Below are positions 35,782 through 43,985 of a DNA stretch of 64,000 nt, piece after piece. Within the stretch, counting starts at the first letter, position 1. Every line of letters starts with the position of its first letter. This DNA comes from Parvularculaceae bacterium (GTDB lineage Bacteria; Pseudomonadota; Alphaproteobacteria; Caulobacterales; Parvularculaceae), in contig JANQSJ010000011.1 of the NCBI GenBank assembly GCA_028284065.1, forward strand, positions 558,001-622,000. The letters run 5' to 3'. Both the position numbers and the translations under genes were made by a program. The notes under the pieces were generated by a model. The model saw only the letters and a list, made by a program, of their open reading frames with translations, did not search any database and was not told where the DNA came from.

Positions 35782-36582
35782 ATGCAAAAGTGGATCGCAC
35801 TGGGGGCGCTCGCCGTGGCCGCCGGGATAGCCGGCCTCTCATTTGCCGGTTTCGGGCGTCTTGCGGCCGAGGATGAGACGTCGCGCGGCGCGTTCTCAAA
35901 GTCCGAGCAGGCGGAGATTGAGCGCATCGTCGCCGAATATATCGCCAACAACCCGGAAGCGGTCATGGAGGCGCTCACCGCATTCGCCGCGGCCGAGGAA
36001 GAACGGCGCATGGAGGAGCAGGCGATAGCGCAGCAGGACGCCGCGCCGTACCTCGCTTCCGCGCAGGACGCCTATGAGACAGGCCCCGACGCGGCGGCTG
36101 CAAAAGTCGCCGTCGTGGAGTTTTTTGACTATCATTGCGGTTTCTGTAAGCGCGCGAACGGCCTCGTCCGCGACCTGACCGGAGAAGATCCGTCCGTAAA
36201 AGTCGTCTTCCGTGAACTGCCGATCCTTAAGCGGGAATCGGAGGTCGCGGCGCGCCACGCCCTCGCCGCCCGCGCGCAAGGCAAATATCTCGATTTTCAC
36301 TTTGCGCTGATGAAAGCGAGCGGCACGCTCACGGAAAAACGCATTCTGAAGATCGCCAAAGAAGCCGGGCTCGACGTGGAGCGGCTGAAAAAAGATGCGC
36401 AGAGCGACGACATCGAGGACGCGATCGAGCGGAATTACCAGGTCGCGCAGGAGATAGGCGTCGACGGCACGCCTGGCTTTCTCGTCATCGCCACCGACGG
36501 CTCGTTCGTCGAGCTCATTCCCGGGTTTCGGCCTGCGGACATAAGGGCCGCGATCAATGCGGCGAAGAAGGCGTCAAGCTGA
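35782..36582 (+). CDS. DsbA-family thiol:disulfide oxidoreductase
   Basis: 266 residues. An uncleaved or cleaved N-terminal hydrophobic segment (about 5-25) is followed by a helical stretch with Glu/Ala repeats (40-85). The thioredoxin fold starts at about 105 with FFDYHCGFCKR (active site Cys119-Gly-Phe-Cys122), and the cis-proline loop is V-D-G-T-P-G-F. It belongs to the ScsC/Com1-like group, which has an extra N-terminal helical arm for oligomerisation, rather than classical CPHC DsbA. It acts in the periplasm on disulfides. It lies downstream of the BepA-like protease, which in E. coli also relates to disulfide-bonded outer membrane proteins. It is convergent with thiG. Confidence 0.9.
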   Translation: MQKWIALGALAVAAGIAGLSFAGFGRLAAEDETSRGAFSKSEQAEIERIVAEYIANNPEAVMEALTAFAAAEEERRMEEQAIAQQDAAPYLASAQDAYETGPDAAAAKVAVVEFFDYHCGFCKRANGLVRDLTGEDPSVKVVFRELPILKRESEVAARHALAARAQGKYLDFHFALMKASGTLTEKRILKIAKEAGLDVERLKKDAQSDDIEDAIERNYQVAQEIGVDGTPGFLVIATDGSFVELIPGFRPADIRAAINAAKKASS

Positions 36583-36612
36583 CGCTATCCGCCCGATCGG
36601 ACGACGCGTCCG

Positions 36613-37383
36613 TCAAATGAGTCCGGCGAGCGGCGAGGACGGATCGGCGTAGCGTTTCTTCTGCATGCGGCCGGCGAGGTACGCCTCACGGCCGGCGATC
36701 ACCGCATGACGCATCGCCGAGGCCATCAGGATAGGGTCTTTCGCCTCCGCAATCGCCGTGTTCATCAGAACGCCGTCGCACCCGAGCTCCATCGCGATCG
36801 CCGCGTCGGAGGCGGTGCCAACGCCGGCGTCCACAATGACCGGCACGGAGGATTGTTCGACGATCAGACGGATATTGACCGGGTTCTGAACGCCAAGGCC
36901 GGAGCCGATGAGCGAGCCGAGCGGCATGATCGCGCAACACCCGACGTCCTCAAGCTTCTTCGCGAAAACCGGATCGTCGGAGCAGTAGACCATCACCTCA
37001 AAGCCCTCCGCGATCAGCAACTTCGCCGCCTTCAGCGTCTCCTCCATATCCGGGTAGAGAGTCTTTTGGTCGGCCAGCACCTCCAGCTTGACAAGGCCCC
37101 AGCCGCCCGCCTCTCGCGCGAGTCGCAGCGTGCGGATCGCCTCCTCGGCCGTGAAGCAGCCGGCGGTATTGGGAAGAAACGTGTATTTTTCCGGGCTTAC
37201 ATGATCGACCAGCATGGGCTGATCCGGATCTGTGAGGTTTACCCGCCGGACGGCGACCGTCACCATCTCCGCGCCCGCGGCCTCGGCGGCCCGCGCGTTC
37301 TGCTCGTACGTTTCGTATTTGCCGGTTCCGATGATGAGGCGCGAACGATACGTCCGCCCCGCGATGGTGAGGGCGTCGTCCAT
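36613..37383 (-). CDS. thiG: thiazole synthase
   Basis: 256 residues, normal length. Motifs are [17 protein letters not shown] at the N terminus, [15 protein letters not shown] with the Schiff-base lysine, and [11 protein letters not shown] plus [20 protein letters not shown] near the phosphate site. It makes the thiazole of thiamine from deoxyxylulose phosphate, dehydroglycine and ThiS thiocarboxylate. It starts 3 bases after the thiS stop. ThiO, which supplies the imine, is encoded separately at 48825-49997, and thiE/thiC are not in the window. Confidence 0.96.
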   Translation of the reverse strand: MDDALTIAGRTYRSRLIIGTGKYETYEQNARAAEAAGAEMVTVAVRRVNLTDPDQPMLVDHVSPEKYTFLPNTAGCFTAEEAIRTLRLAREAGGWGLVKLEVLADQKTLYPDMEETLKAAKLLIAEGFEVMVYCSDDPVFAKKLEDVGCCAIMPLGSLIGSGLGVQNPVNIRLIVEQSSVPVIVDAGVGTASDAAIAMELGCDGVLMNTAIAEAKDPILMASAMRHAVIAGREAYLAGRMQKKRYADPSSPLAGLI

Positions 37384-37386
37384 GGC

Positions 37387-37593
37387 TCAGCCGCCTCCCA
37401 CGAAATGGACAATCTCTATTTTGTCGCCGTCCGAGAGCGTTGTCTCGGCATAGGCGGAGTGCGGCACGATCTCGAGATTGCGCTCCACGGCCACCTTGCG
37501 CGGATCGAGGCCCAGATCGCGCGCGAGAGCGTCGACGGAAATCGCGGCGGCTACGTCGCGCGGCGCGCCATTCAGCGTTATCTTCACGTTCAA
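37387..37593 (-). CDS. thiS: sulfur-carrier protein ThiS
   Basis: 68 residues ending in VHFVGGG, the C-terminal Gly-Gly that is adenylated and thiocarboxylated. The ubiquitin-like fold is indicated by MNVKITLNG and [12 protein letters not shown]. It is somewhat longer than E. coli ThiS (66) by a single extra Gly at the end, where most end in GG. It is first gene of the thiS-thiG pair. The 91-base divergent region shared with aroQ is too short for a full TPP riboswitch and shows none of its conserved sequence. Confidence 0.93.
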   Translation of the reverse strand: MNVKITLNGAPRDVAAAISVDALARDLGLDPRKVAVERNLEIVPHSAYAETTLSDGDKIEIVHFVGGG

Positions 37594-37684
37594 CCCTATC
37601 GAGCTAACCTGCTAAAAGCCCGCCCGCGACCGGAACGCCATTGCGCAACGCCGAGGCGCGGGAGGACGCCGAAAGGCCAAAAGA

Positions 37685-38143
37685 ATGCCCGATCTGCCGA
37701 TTGTATTTATTCTCAACGGCCCGAATTTGAACCTCTTAGGGACCCGTGAGCCTGAGGTCTATGGGCGCGAGACGCTTGGCGACATAAAGGCCGCAGCCAG
37801 CGCGCACGCCGCGTCGCTCGGGCTCGCCATCGAGTTCCGCCAGTCGAACCGCGAAGGCGACCTGATCGACTGGCTGCACGAGGCGGGCGAGAAGGCCGTC
37901 GCCGCAATTCTTAACGCCGGCGCCTATTCCCACACATCAATCGCCTTGCACGACGCGATACGCGCCATATCAATTCCCGTCATTGAGGCGCACCTGTCGA
38001 ACATCCACGCCCGCGAGGCGTTTCGAGAACGCAGTTTCACCGGCCGGGCGGCGGCGGGCGTCATCAGCGGCTTCGGTCCGGACGCCTACATGCTGGCGCT
38101 TGACGGGGCGAAACGACTGACCCAAAAGTCGGCAAAACAATAA
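37685..38143 (+). CDS. aroQ: type II 3-dehydroquinate dehydratase
   Basis: 152 residues. Motifs are [20 protein letters not shown] (with the catalytic Tyr in the flexible loop), [31 protein letters not shown] and [19 protein letters not shown] with the catalytic His. It forms dodecamers and dehydrates 3-dehydroquinate in the shikimate pathway. It heads the aroQ-accB-accC operon, with accB starting 19 bases after its stop. Pairing of aroQ with accBC is usual in alphaproteobacteria. Confidence 0.97.
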   Translation: MPDLPIVFILNGPNLNLLGTREPEVYGRETLGDIKAAASAHAASLGLAIEFRQSNREGDLIDWLHEAGEKAVAAILNAGAYSHTSIALHDAIRAISIPVIEAHLSNIHAREAFRERSFTGRAAAGVISGFGPDAYMLALDGAKRLTQKSAKQ

Positions 38144-38162
38144 CTTGACAGGCGGTGATTCA

Positions 38163-38639
38163 ATGGCGGAGCCGGAAGGCGACGACGGCGACAGGGACCT
38201 GCGTCTCATTCGGGCGATGGCGGGCGTCCTAGACGAGACGGGCCTTACCGAAATCGAAATCGAGCGTAACGACGTGCGCGTGCGCGTGGCGCGGTCCGTC
38301 ACGACCGCGGCGGTCGCGTCCGTCGCGCCGCCCGCGGCTCCGGCGCCGACGCCGGCCCCTGCGCCCGCCGCGGCGGAAGCCTCGCAGGCGCCGGCCGCGC
38401 CGCCCTCCGGCGCAGTGCCCTCGCCCATGGTCGGCACCGTGTATCTTTCGCCGTCGCCGGGATCGGCGCCTTTCGTTAGCGTCGGACAGAATGTGCGCGA
38501 AGGCGACACCCTGATGATCGTTGAGGCGATGAAGACCATGAACCCGGTCGTCGCGCCGCGCGGCGGGGCGGTAACGTCGATCCTGGTGCGCAACGAGCAA
38601 GCGGTCGAGTTCGGGGAACCGCTGGTGACCATCGAATGA
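38163..38639 (+). CDS. accB: acetyl-CoA carboxylase biotin carboxyl carrier protein
   Basis: 158 residues from ATG 38163 (GGCGGTG upstream); an earlier TTG at 38145 adds 6 residues. The N-terminal helical part contacts AccC, the middle is an Ala/Pro linker (about 55-85), and the C-terminal biotinyl domain carries VEAMKTMNPV with the biotinylated lysine. The protein carries the carboxyl group between AccC and AccAD in fatty acid synthesis. It lies between aroQ and accC in one operon. Confidence 0.96.
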   Translation: MAEPEGDDGDRDLRLIRAMAGVLDETGLTEIEIERNDVRVRVARSVTTAAVASVAPPAAPAPTPAPAPAAAEASQAPAAPPSGAVPSPMVGTVYLSPSPGSAPFVSVGQNVREGDTLMIVEAMKTMNPVVAPRGGAVTSILVRNEQAVEFGEPLVTIE

Positions 38640-38666
38640 TGGACGGCGTCGCGCGGAGGCCGACAG

Positions 38667-40004
38667 GTGGTTGAAAAGGTCCTTATCGCCAATCGCGGCG
38701 AAATTGCGCTCCGCGTACATCGCGCCTGCAAGGAGCTTGGCCTTTCCACGGTCGCCGTGCATTCGACCGCCGACTCCGACGCGCTGCATGTGCGCCTTGC
38801 GGACGAGAGCGTCTGCATTGGCCCGCCCGCGTCGAAGGATAGCTATCTCAATATACCGGCGATCATCTCTGCGGCCGAAATCACCGGCGCCGACGCCATT
38901 CATCCGGGCTATGGCTTTCTGTCCGAGAACGCGCGCTTCGCCGAGATCATCGCCGCCCACAACATCAAGTTCATCGGTCCGACCGCAGAGCACATCCGCG
39001 TCATGGGCGACAAGATCGCCGCCAAGGCGTCCATGCGGAAAGTCGGCGTGCCGCTGGTCCCCGGCTCGCCAGGCCCCGTCTCAACCCTGGAAGAGGCCAA
39101 GGCGGAGGGGGCGAAAATAGGCTATCCGGTGCTCGTGAAGGCCGCCGCCGGCGGCGGCGGGCGCGGCATGAAGGTCGCCAAGACAGAGAACGACATCGCC
39201 GAGGCATGGTCCACTGCGCGCGCTGAAGCGAGCGCCGCGTTCGGCGATGACTCCGTCTACCTCGAAAAATACCTCACGACGCCGCGCCACATCGAGGTGC
39301 AGGTGATGGGCGACGCCCATGGCAACGCCGCGCAGCTCGGCGAGCGGGACTGTTCGCTGCAGCGGCGCCACCAGAAGGTCCTCGAAGAGGCGCTGTCGCC
39401 GGCGCTCAGCCAGGCCGAACGCGACCGCATCGGCGATGTCGCCCGCAAGGCGGTCGCTGAGCTTGGCTATCTTGGCGCCGGCACGATCGAGTTTCTCTAC
39501 GAGAATGGCGAGTTTTATTTCATCGAGATGAACACCCGCATTCAGGTGGAGCACCCGGTCACCGAACAGGTGACGCGCCTCGACCTCATCCGGGAGCAGA
39601 TCACCATCGCCGCAGGCGAGAAGATGAGCTTCTCGCAACAGGACGTAAATTTCCGCGGCCACGCGATCGAGTGCCGGATCAACGCCGAAAGCCCGACGGA
39701 CTTTCGCCCCTCGCCCGGCAAGGTGACGTTCTTCCATGCGCCCGGCGGCCCCGGCGTCCGGTTCGACAGCGCCGTCTATTCCGGCTACTCAATCCCGCCG
39801 CACTACGACTCAATGATTGGCAAGCTGATCGTCTTCGGCGACGATCGCGCCCACTGCATCAAGCGCCTCAGGCGCGCGCTCAGCGAACTCGCCATAGCCG
39901 GCGTCGAAACGACGACGCCCCTCTTCTCCCGCCTTATCGAAGAGCCCGACTTCCAGTCCGGCGACTACCACATCCACTGGCTCGAGGAGTGGTTGGGGAA
40001 TTAG
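38667..40004 (+). CDS. accC: acetyl-CoA carboxylase biotin carboxylase subunit
   Basis: 445 residues from GTG 38667, with GGAGG 8-13 bases upstream. Biotin carboxylase signatures are [20 protein letters not shown], the ATP-grasp glycine loop [37 protein letters not shown] and [18 protein letters not shown]. It carboxylates the biotin on AccB using ATP and bicarbonate. It is the last gene of the aroQ-accB-accC operon; after its stop the base composition changes to AT-rich for about 1.75 kb. Confidence 0.97.
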   Translation: MVEKVLIANRGEIALRVHRACKELGLSTVAVHSTADSDALHVRLADESVCIGPPASKDSYLNIPAIISAAEITGADAIHPGYGFLSENARFAEIIAAHNIKFIGPTAEHIRVMGDKIAAKASMRKVGVPLVPGSPGPVSTLEEAKAEGAKIGYPVLVKAAAGGGGRGMKVAKTENDIAEAWSTARAEASAAFGDDSVYLEKYLTTPRHIEVQVMGDAHGNAAQLGERDCSLQRRHQKVLEEALSPALSQAERDRIGDVARKAVAELGYLGAGTIEFLYENGEFYFIEMNTRIQVEHPVTEQVTRLDLIREQITIAAGEKMSFSQQDVNFRGHAIECRINAESPTDFRPSPGKVTFFHAPGGPGVRFDSAVYSGYSIPPHYDSMIGKLIVFGDDRAHCIKRLRRALSELAIAGVETTTPLFSRLIEEPDFQSGDYHIHWLEEWLGN

Positions 40005-40071
40005 GCGGCGGGTAGCGATACTAGTTGTCCGAAGAGAATAACTCGCACGGCTTAGGAGGATCAAGCGGGTT

Positions 40072-40809
40072 TCAAGTTCTAGTAGTCGCCTCTTCTTTGA
40101 TCCGGACTACAAAGACTTTTAGCGCGCGAATAATTGATGCGTCTCGCGTATAAAAGCCGTGCTCTGTTACTTCATCAGAATACGCCGGAATAGCAAATAT
40201 CGCCTCCGAATCATCTCGAATCCAAACGTAGAGGGGAAGCCGCTGGTTAGTTTCCTTTATCGAGCAATGTTGAAGTGCATTGTTTAGGACGCGAACGTGC
40301 TCCTCTTCACTGCGTTCTAGATATAACGTACGGCTAAACGATTCTCGCGCGATTCGAAGCACCTTGAAAACGATATCACCGTACCTATCAAAAAAATCAT
40401 CCTTTGTTCTATCAATAAAGTCGGCCTGTTCGTCAATGATCTCAATTCTTTTATCTTTTCCATAGCACGTTAAGGATACAGAAAAATCGTCTCTTAGGGA
40501 TCGAGCCTCTAAAAGCGCCTTTATTTTCAGCCATTCATCGTTCGCAGATATTAATCCATACGCAGGTAGGTCACATACGATCTCAATGCTTGAATTAGCG
40601 CCCTCCAAAAGGACCCGAATATCCTTGTTGAATGCAGGAAATTTGTCGATATACCTTGTACTCATTGAGGACTCGACATCCGACAGCACAGACCCCTGAC
40701 CCTTTAAATCCCTCTTTATGCGAATCAAATCTCGCGTTGTCCAGACCGCAAACACCAAGCTAGCTAGCGTAACAAGCCGCATCAAGATATCAATCATCTC
40801 AACAGTCAT
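40072..40809 (-). CDS. membrane-anchored protein of unknown function (island gene)
   Basis: 245 residues. A single N-terminal transmembrane helix (about 5-25, MIDILMRLVTLASLVFAVW) is followed by a coiled stretch and a soluble domain with the segment IEIVCDLPAYGLISANDEWL. From memory, similar D-x-P-A-Y-G segments occur in scattered bacterial proteins of unknown role; no catalytic motif is visible. Base composition is clearly lower in GC and codon use differs from all flanking genes, so recent transfer is likely. It lies downstream of the creatininase-family gene on the same strand, with 88 AT-rich bases between containing the hairpin AAAATCA-TTTAT-TGATTTT (40840-40858). Confidence 0.7.
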   Translation of the reverse strand: MTVEMIDILMRLVTLASLVFAVWTTRDLIRIKRDLKGQGSVLSDVESSMSTRYIDKFPAFNKDIRVLLEGANSSIEIVCDLPAYGLISANDEWLKIKALLEARSLRDDFSVSLTCYGKDKRIEIIDEQADFIDRTKDDFFDRYGDIVFKVLRIARESFSRTLYLERSEEEHVRVLNNALQHCSIKETNQRLPLYVWIRDDSEAIFAIPAYSDEVTEHGFYTRDASIIRALKVFVVRIKEEATTRT

Positions 40810-40897
40810 GACGAATTTTCCATTGATTTATATTGAATGAAAATCATTTATTGATTTTCTGAATCATAGTCTATTCCAGGCGAAATTGCTGCATATA

Positions 40898-41644
40898 TTA
40901 AATATCGTCTGCGAATGCACGAAAATCTTTCGCCAACGCCGCCGCGGCCACTTCGACGATTTGCTTGCCAATTTCCGGGCTAGCTTGTGAGGGGTCAGAG
41001 CCAATTCTGCCGTCAGGAAACTGACCCCTATAGTGCTCTGCATCTCGGAACTCACCGCTCGGCGCAATCTTGGGCGACATCTCCACGCGCTTGATATGCT
41101 CGGGATAAGCGAAATACGTGACCGCAACTTCGGACGCAGTTACATGAGAACCTTCTCCGATCGGAAATACCTTGGCGCAGAACTCAGCCACACTCGGAAG
41201 TCGCCACCAATTTTGGAGCCGCAACCGGAGGTCGGAGTTTGGGTGACTGAGCGAGAAACTGCGCTTTGAATAGACTTCAGCAAACGCGGCTTCGATGGTG
41301 GCGACATTGCCGCCATGACCATTAAACCAGTAGATTCTTTCAAACCCATGTTGCTCCAGCGAGGCAACCCAATCCATCATCACAGAAATCATTGTTGATG
41401 GCCGCAACGTCATTGATCCTGCGAACCCCAGATGGTGCTGCGCGCATCCGACGTTCAGCGTCGGCCCGACAAGAATGTCTTCATCCTTGGCCGCATGCTC
41501 AGCGATAATCTCCGGACAGAGAGCATCAGTCCCTAGAAGGCCATTTGGGCCATGCTGCTCCGTTGACCCAATTGGAACAAGGATTGCCCGCGAGCGGTCG
41601 AGATAAGCTTCGACTTCTTGCCATGTGGATAAATGCAGGCGCAT
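40898..41644 (-). CDS. creatininase-family amidohydrolase (island gene)
   Basis: 248 residues from ATG 41644, which has AAGGTGG 8 bases upstream; a GTG at 41656 would add 4 residues. Metal-binding motifs of the creatininase family are present: PIGSTEQHGPNGLLGTD (Glu, His, Asp), FNGHGGN (His) and GEGSHVTASE (Glu). Family members open cyclic amides or hydrolyse C-N bonds, as in creatininase, FAPy deformylase and MftE; the substrate here is unknown. No mycofactocin genes are near. Composition is AT-richer than the core genes on both sides, in keeping with acquisition between accC and aat. Confidence 0.82.
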   Translation of the reverse strand: MRLHLSTWQEVEAYLDRSRAILVPIGSTEQHGPNGLLGTDALCPEIIAEHAAKDEDILVGPTLNVGCAQHHLGFAGSMTLRPSTMISVMMDWVASLEQHGFERIYWFNGHGGNVATIEAAFAEVYSKRSFSLSHPNSDLRLRLQNWWRLPSVAEFCAKVFPIGEGSHVTASEVAVTYFAYPEHIKRVEMSPKIAPSGEFRDAEHYRGQFPDGRIGSDPSQASPEIGKQIVEVAAAALAKDFRAFADDI

Positions 41645-41838
41645 TTCATTGACCACCTTTCAGTGAGTAGACGCAAAAATGATAATCTTGTAAGGTTTAT
41701 TCATTCAAGGGCGTTTCATCGATGTAGCGAAATTCAGTATGTATCCGGTCGCTATTCACCAACAAGAAGTAGAGCTTGCGAAGCCTGGATCAGACGCCCC
41801 CGCTTCCCCCGCTCCCAAAATCGCGGCATGCTCCGTTC

Positions 41839-42507
41839 ATGCCTCGCGACGCCGCAGACGCGCTCCGCGCTGAAGACATCCTGCCGGCCTATGCGCTCGG
41901 CTATTTCCCGATGGCGCGTTCGCGGGAAGACCGCGCCGTCGTCTGGGTGCTGCCCGACGAGCGCGGCGTTCTTGACCTCTCCGCCCCCCGCGCCCCGAAA
42001 AAGCTTCTGCGGCTCCTGCGCCGCGAGCCGTTCGACATCCGTTTCGACACAGCCTTCGTCGCGGTTATGGAGGCCTGCGCCGAAGCCGCCGAGGGCCGCG
42101 AGGAGACCTGGATCAATGACGCGATCCTGGAGGCCTATAGCGAGCTTCACTTCGCCGGCCACGCCCACAGCGTCGAGTGCTGGCGCGACGGCGAACTTGT
42201 CGGCGGGCTCTATGGCGTCACGCTCGGCGGCGTTTTCTGCGGCGAGAGCATGTTCTCCCGCGAGGCGAACGCCAGCAAGATCGCCATGCTGCACCTCATC
42301 GCGCGCCTGCGCGCAGGCGGCTTTTCGCTGCTCGATGCGCAGTTCCACACGGAGCATCTGGCGCAGTTCGGCTTTGAGGCGATGCCAAGCGACGATTACC
42401 TCGCGCGCATGCGAGCGCTGATTCGTCAGCCGGCGGATTTTAACGCGCCGGCGGCTCAGTCCTCTTCGGCGACTTCCGTCTGGCAGTCGATCACCCACAC
42501 GTCATAG
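41839..42507 (+). CDS. aat: leucyl/phenylalanyl-tRNA-protein transferase
   Basis: 222 residues from ATG 41839; a TTG at 41776 would add 21 residues that reach into the AT-rich island. Family motifs are LPAYALGYFPMA, WVLPDERGVLDL, ETWINDAILEAY, HSVECWRDGELVGGLYGV and GGVFCGESMFS. It transfers Leu/Phe from tRNA to N-terminal Lys/Arg, marking proteins for ClpAP. The last 52 bases overlap the convergent DUF2155 gene, so the two 3' ends encode protein on both strands. Position beside DUF2155 and NDUFA12 is the usual alphaproteobacterial order. Confidence 0.94.
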   Translation: MPRDAADALRAEDILPAYALGYFPMARSREDRAVVWVLPDERGVLDLSAPRAPKKLLRLLRREPFDIRFDTAFVAVMEACAEAAEGREETWINDAILEAYSELHFAGHAHSVECWRDGELVGGLYGVTLGGVFCGESMFSREANASKIAMLHLIARLRAGGFSLLDAQFHTEHLAQFGFEAMPSDDYLARMRALIRQPADFNAPAAQSSSATSVWQSITHTS

Positions 42508-43208
42508 ACCGGATGCTCCAGCGGGTTCAGCGCCGGGCTGGAGGCGAACATCCACCCCGAAAACACCGCATCGCCTTCCGCCGTCTCGCCGTCGCCGAAC
42601 GCGCTCGCCAGTTGAAGGTTGTCGGAATGGCGCGCCTCAGCCCCGGCAATATCGACCGGCTCCGCGCCCGGCGGCGCATCGGGATTGTCTATCTTCGACA
42701 TGACGTCGGCCGCGTCCGCAATGGCGGGCGCGCCGCCGAAGTCCGGCCGCTTCGCCGTCTTCAGGAGCTGTTCGTCATAGCCGCGGTCGAAGATCTGCAC
42801 GAAGGCCGTCGTTTCGGGAAACTCCTCCGGCGGACGTTTGTCGCAATGCCGGGCGACAATCTCCAGCGTGCCGAACGTCACCGAGTCGTCCATGTCGATC
42901 GTCAGGTCGACATACTTCGCCGTTACTTTGTTCAGCGCGCGCACGGTCACATTCACCGGCGTCCGATCCGTCGCGGCGCGGCCGATGTCCGGGAACGGAT
43001 CGTCGGCGCGGCGCGAGAGGGCGTCGAGTTCGCTGAGCTCCTCAGCGTCGCCAGCATCCTCGTCGGCGTTCGTATCGGCGGCGGCGTCGGCCGCCGGCCC
43101 GCGCCGGGTCGTGGCGTTCAGCTCCTCAAGCGTCTGGGCGGCGGCGGGCGCAGCAGCGCCTGCGGCCAGCATGGCCAGCGCTACGCCTCGGAGTAGTGAT
43201 GTCGTCAT
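42456..43208 (-). CDS. DUF2155 protein, exported
   Basis: 250 residues from ATG 43208, which gives a clean signal peptide (MTTSLLRGVALAMLAAGAAA, cleavage after AAAQ); ATG 43223 is an alternative. An acidic linker (Asp/Glu/Ala, about 35-70) leads to the DUF2155 domain: VTVRALNKVTAKYVDLTIDM, LEIVARHCDKRPPEE, VFSGWMFASSPALNPLEHPVYD and a final WVIDC. The function is unknown; it is a periplasmic protein found almost only in alphaproteobacteria next to aat. It overlaps aat by 52 bases tail to tail. Confidence 0.88.
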   Translation of the reverse strand: MTTSLLRGVALAMLAAGAAAPAAAQTLEELNATTRRGPAADAAADTNADEDAGDAEELSELDALSRRADDPFPDIGRAATDRTPVNVTVRALNKVTAKYVDLTIDMDDSVTFGTLEIVARHCDKRPPEEFPETTAFVQIFDRGYDEQLLKTAKRPDFGGAPAIADAADVMSKIDNPDAPPGAEPVDIAGAEARHSDNLQLASAFGDGETAEGDAVFSGWMFASSPALNPLEHPVYDVWVIDCQTEVAEED

Positions 43209-43308
43209 GGGCCCGTCGCTCATTGCCTTTACTAGTTCACCATACACGCACTTCCACGCCAGATCGAATACGCCCCCGAAATGAGGCGATCCCGCGGCCA
43301 GCGGGCGC

Positions 43309-43710
43309 CTAATCCTCATCCGGCGACCACGCCTCGTAGATCTCGCCAACGCTGGCGCCGGCGTCGGCTTGCGCGAGCGATCCCTTGGGGTGATAGGCGA
43401 GCGGCGTGCCGGTCATGTTGGGGAGGTGATCTTTCTCCCACTCACGGCGCCGCAGCGGCGCTTCGGTCGGCGGCGCATCGAAAGTGTGGTGCAGCCAGCC
43501 ATGCCAGTCCGCCGGCACGCGCGAGGCCTCGGCGACCCCGTGATAGATAACCCAGCGTCGGGACCGCCCGTCGGACGCGGACGGGGCCGCCTCCTCGTAA
43601 TAGCGGTTGCCCTGCTCGTCCTCGCCAACCAGGCGCGCCTTGCGCCGCCAGAGGGTGAAGGACGTCCCAAGGGTCGTCCCGTTCCACCAGGTGAAAAGCT
43701 GCTTCAGCAT
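43309..43710 (-). CDS. NDUFA12-type (17.2 kDa) complex I accessory subunit
   Basis: 133 residues. The family pattern is visible: FTWWNGTTLGTSFTLWRRKA, GNRYYEE, RRWVIYHGVAEASRVPADW and HGWLHHTFDAPPTE. This supernumerary NADH:ubiquinone oxidoreductase subunit is shared by mitochondria and alphaproteobacteria and binds the peripheral arm. The gene is upstream of DUF2155 on the same strand, 100 bases apart, and divergent from nrdJ. Confidence 0.95.
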   Translation of the reverse strand: MLKQLFTWWNGTTLGTSFTLWRRKARLVGEDEQGNRYYEEAAPSASDGRSRRWVIYHGVAEASRVPADWHGWLHHTFDAPPTEAPLRRREWEKDHLPNMTGTPLAYHPKGSLAQADAGASVGEIYEAWSPDED

Positions 43711-43874
43711 GCGGCGCGCGTACCCTGCTCATAGCGACCGCCAGGCGGCCGTCGGCCCGGTATGGCGCCGGGCGCAGCAGGCGTCCAGTGAGGCCTGCGT
43801 CGTGGCCCTGCGCTACCGACGCGGTTCATGAGTCGGCCGTCCCTGCAAGCCCTTGGCGGGAGCGTCCGTGAGGG

Positions 43875-43884
43875 CGATATATCG
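43875..43884. promoter_or_regulatory. CGATATATCG palindrome upstream of nrdJ
   Basis: A 10-base perfect palindrome in an otherwise GC-rich divergent region, 101 bases before the nrdJ start. It resembles the AT core of NrdR boxes, but NrdR sites normally come in pairs about 31 bases apart and no partner is visible. It could instead be part of a promoter. No B12 riboswitch features (B12 box) were found in the 275-base region. Confidence 0.25.
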
Positions 43885-43985
43885 TCTGCTAAAGAGATCG
43901 CGAGGGACCGGAGGGCCGGCGCCCCCGCGCGGCGTTCTGGCGCTCCCCGCTTCAGCGGCGCCAGGCAATGAGGGAACGCGCGCCC

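Noticed and set aside
37594..37684. TPP riboswitch before thiS
   Set aside because: The divergent gap is only 91 bases and lacks the conserved THI-box sequence.
43711..43985. Cobalamin riboswitch before nrdJ
   Set aside because: No B12-box-like sequence or the expected long conserved core is present in the 275 bases.
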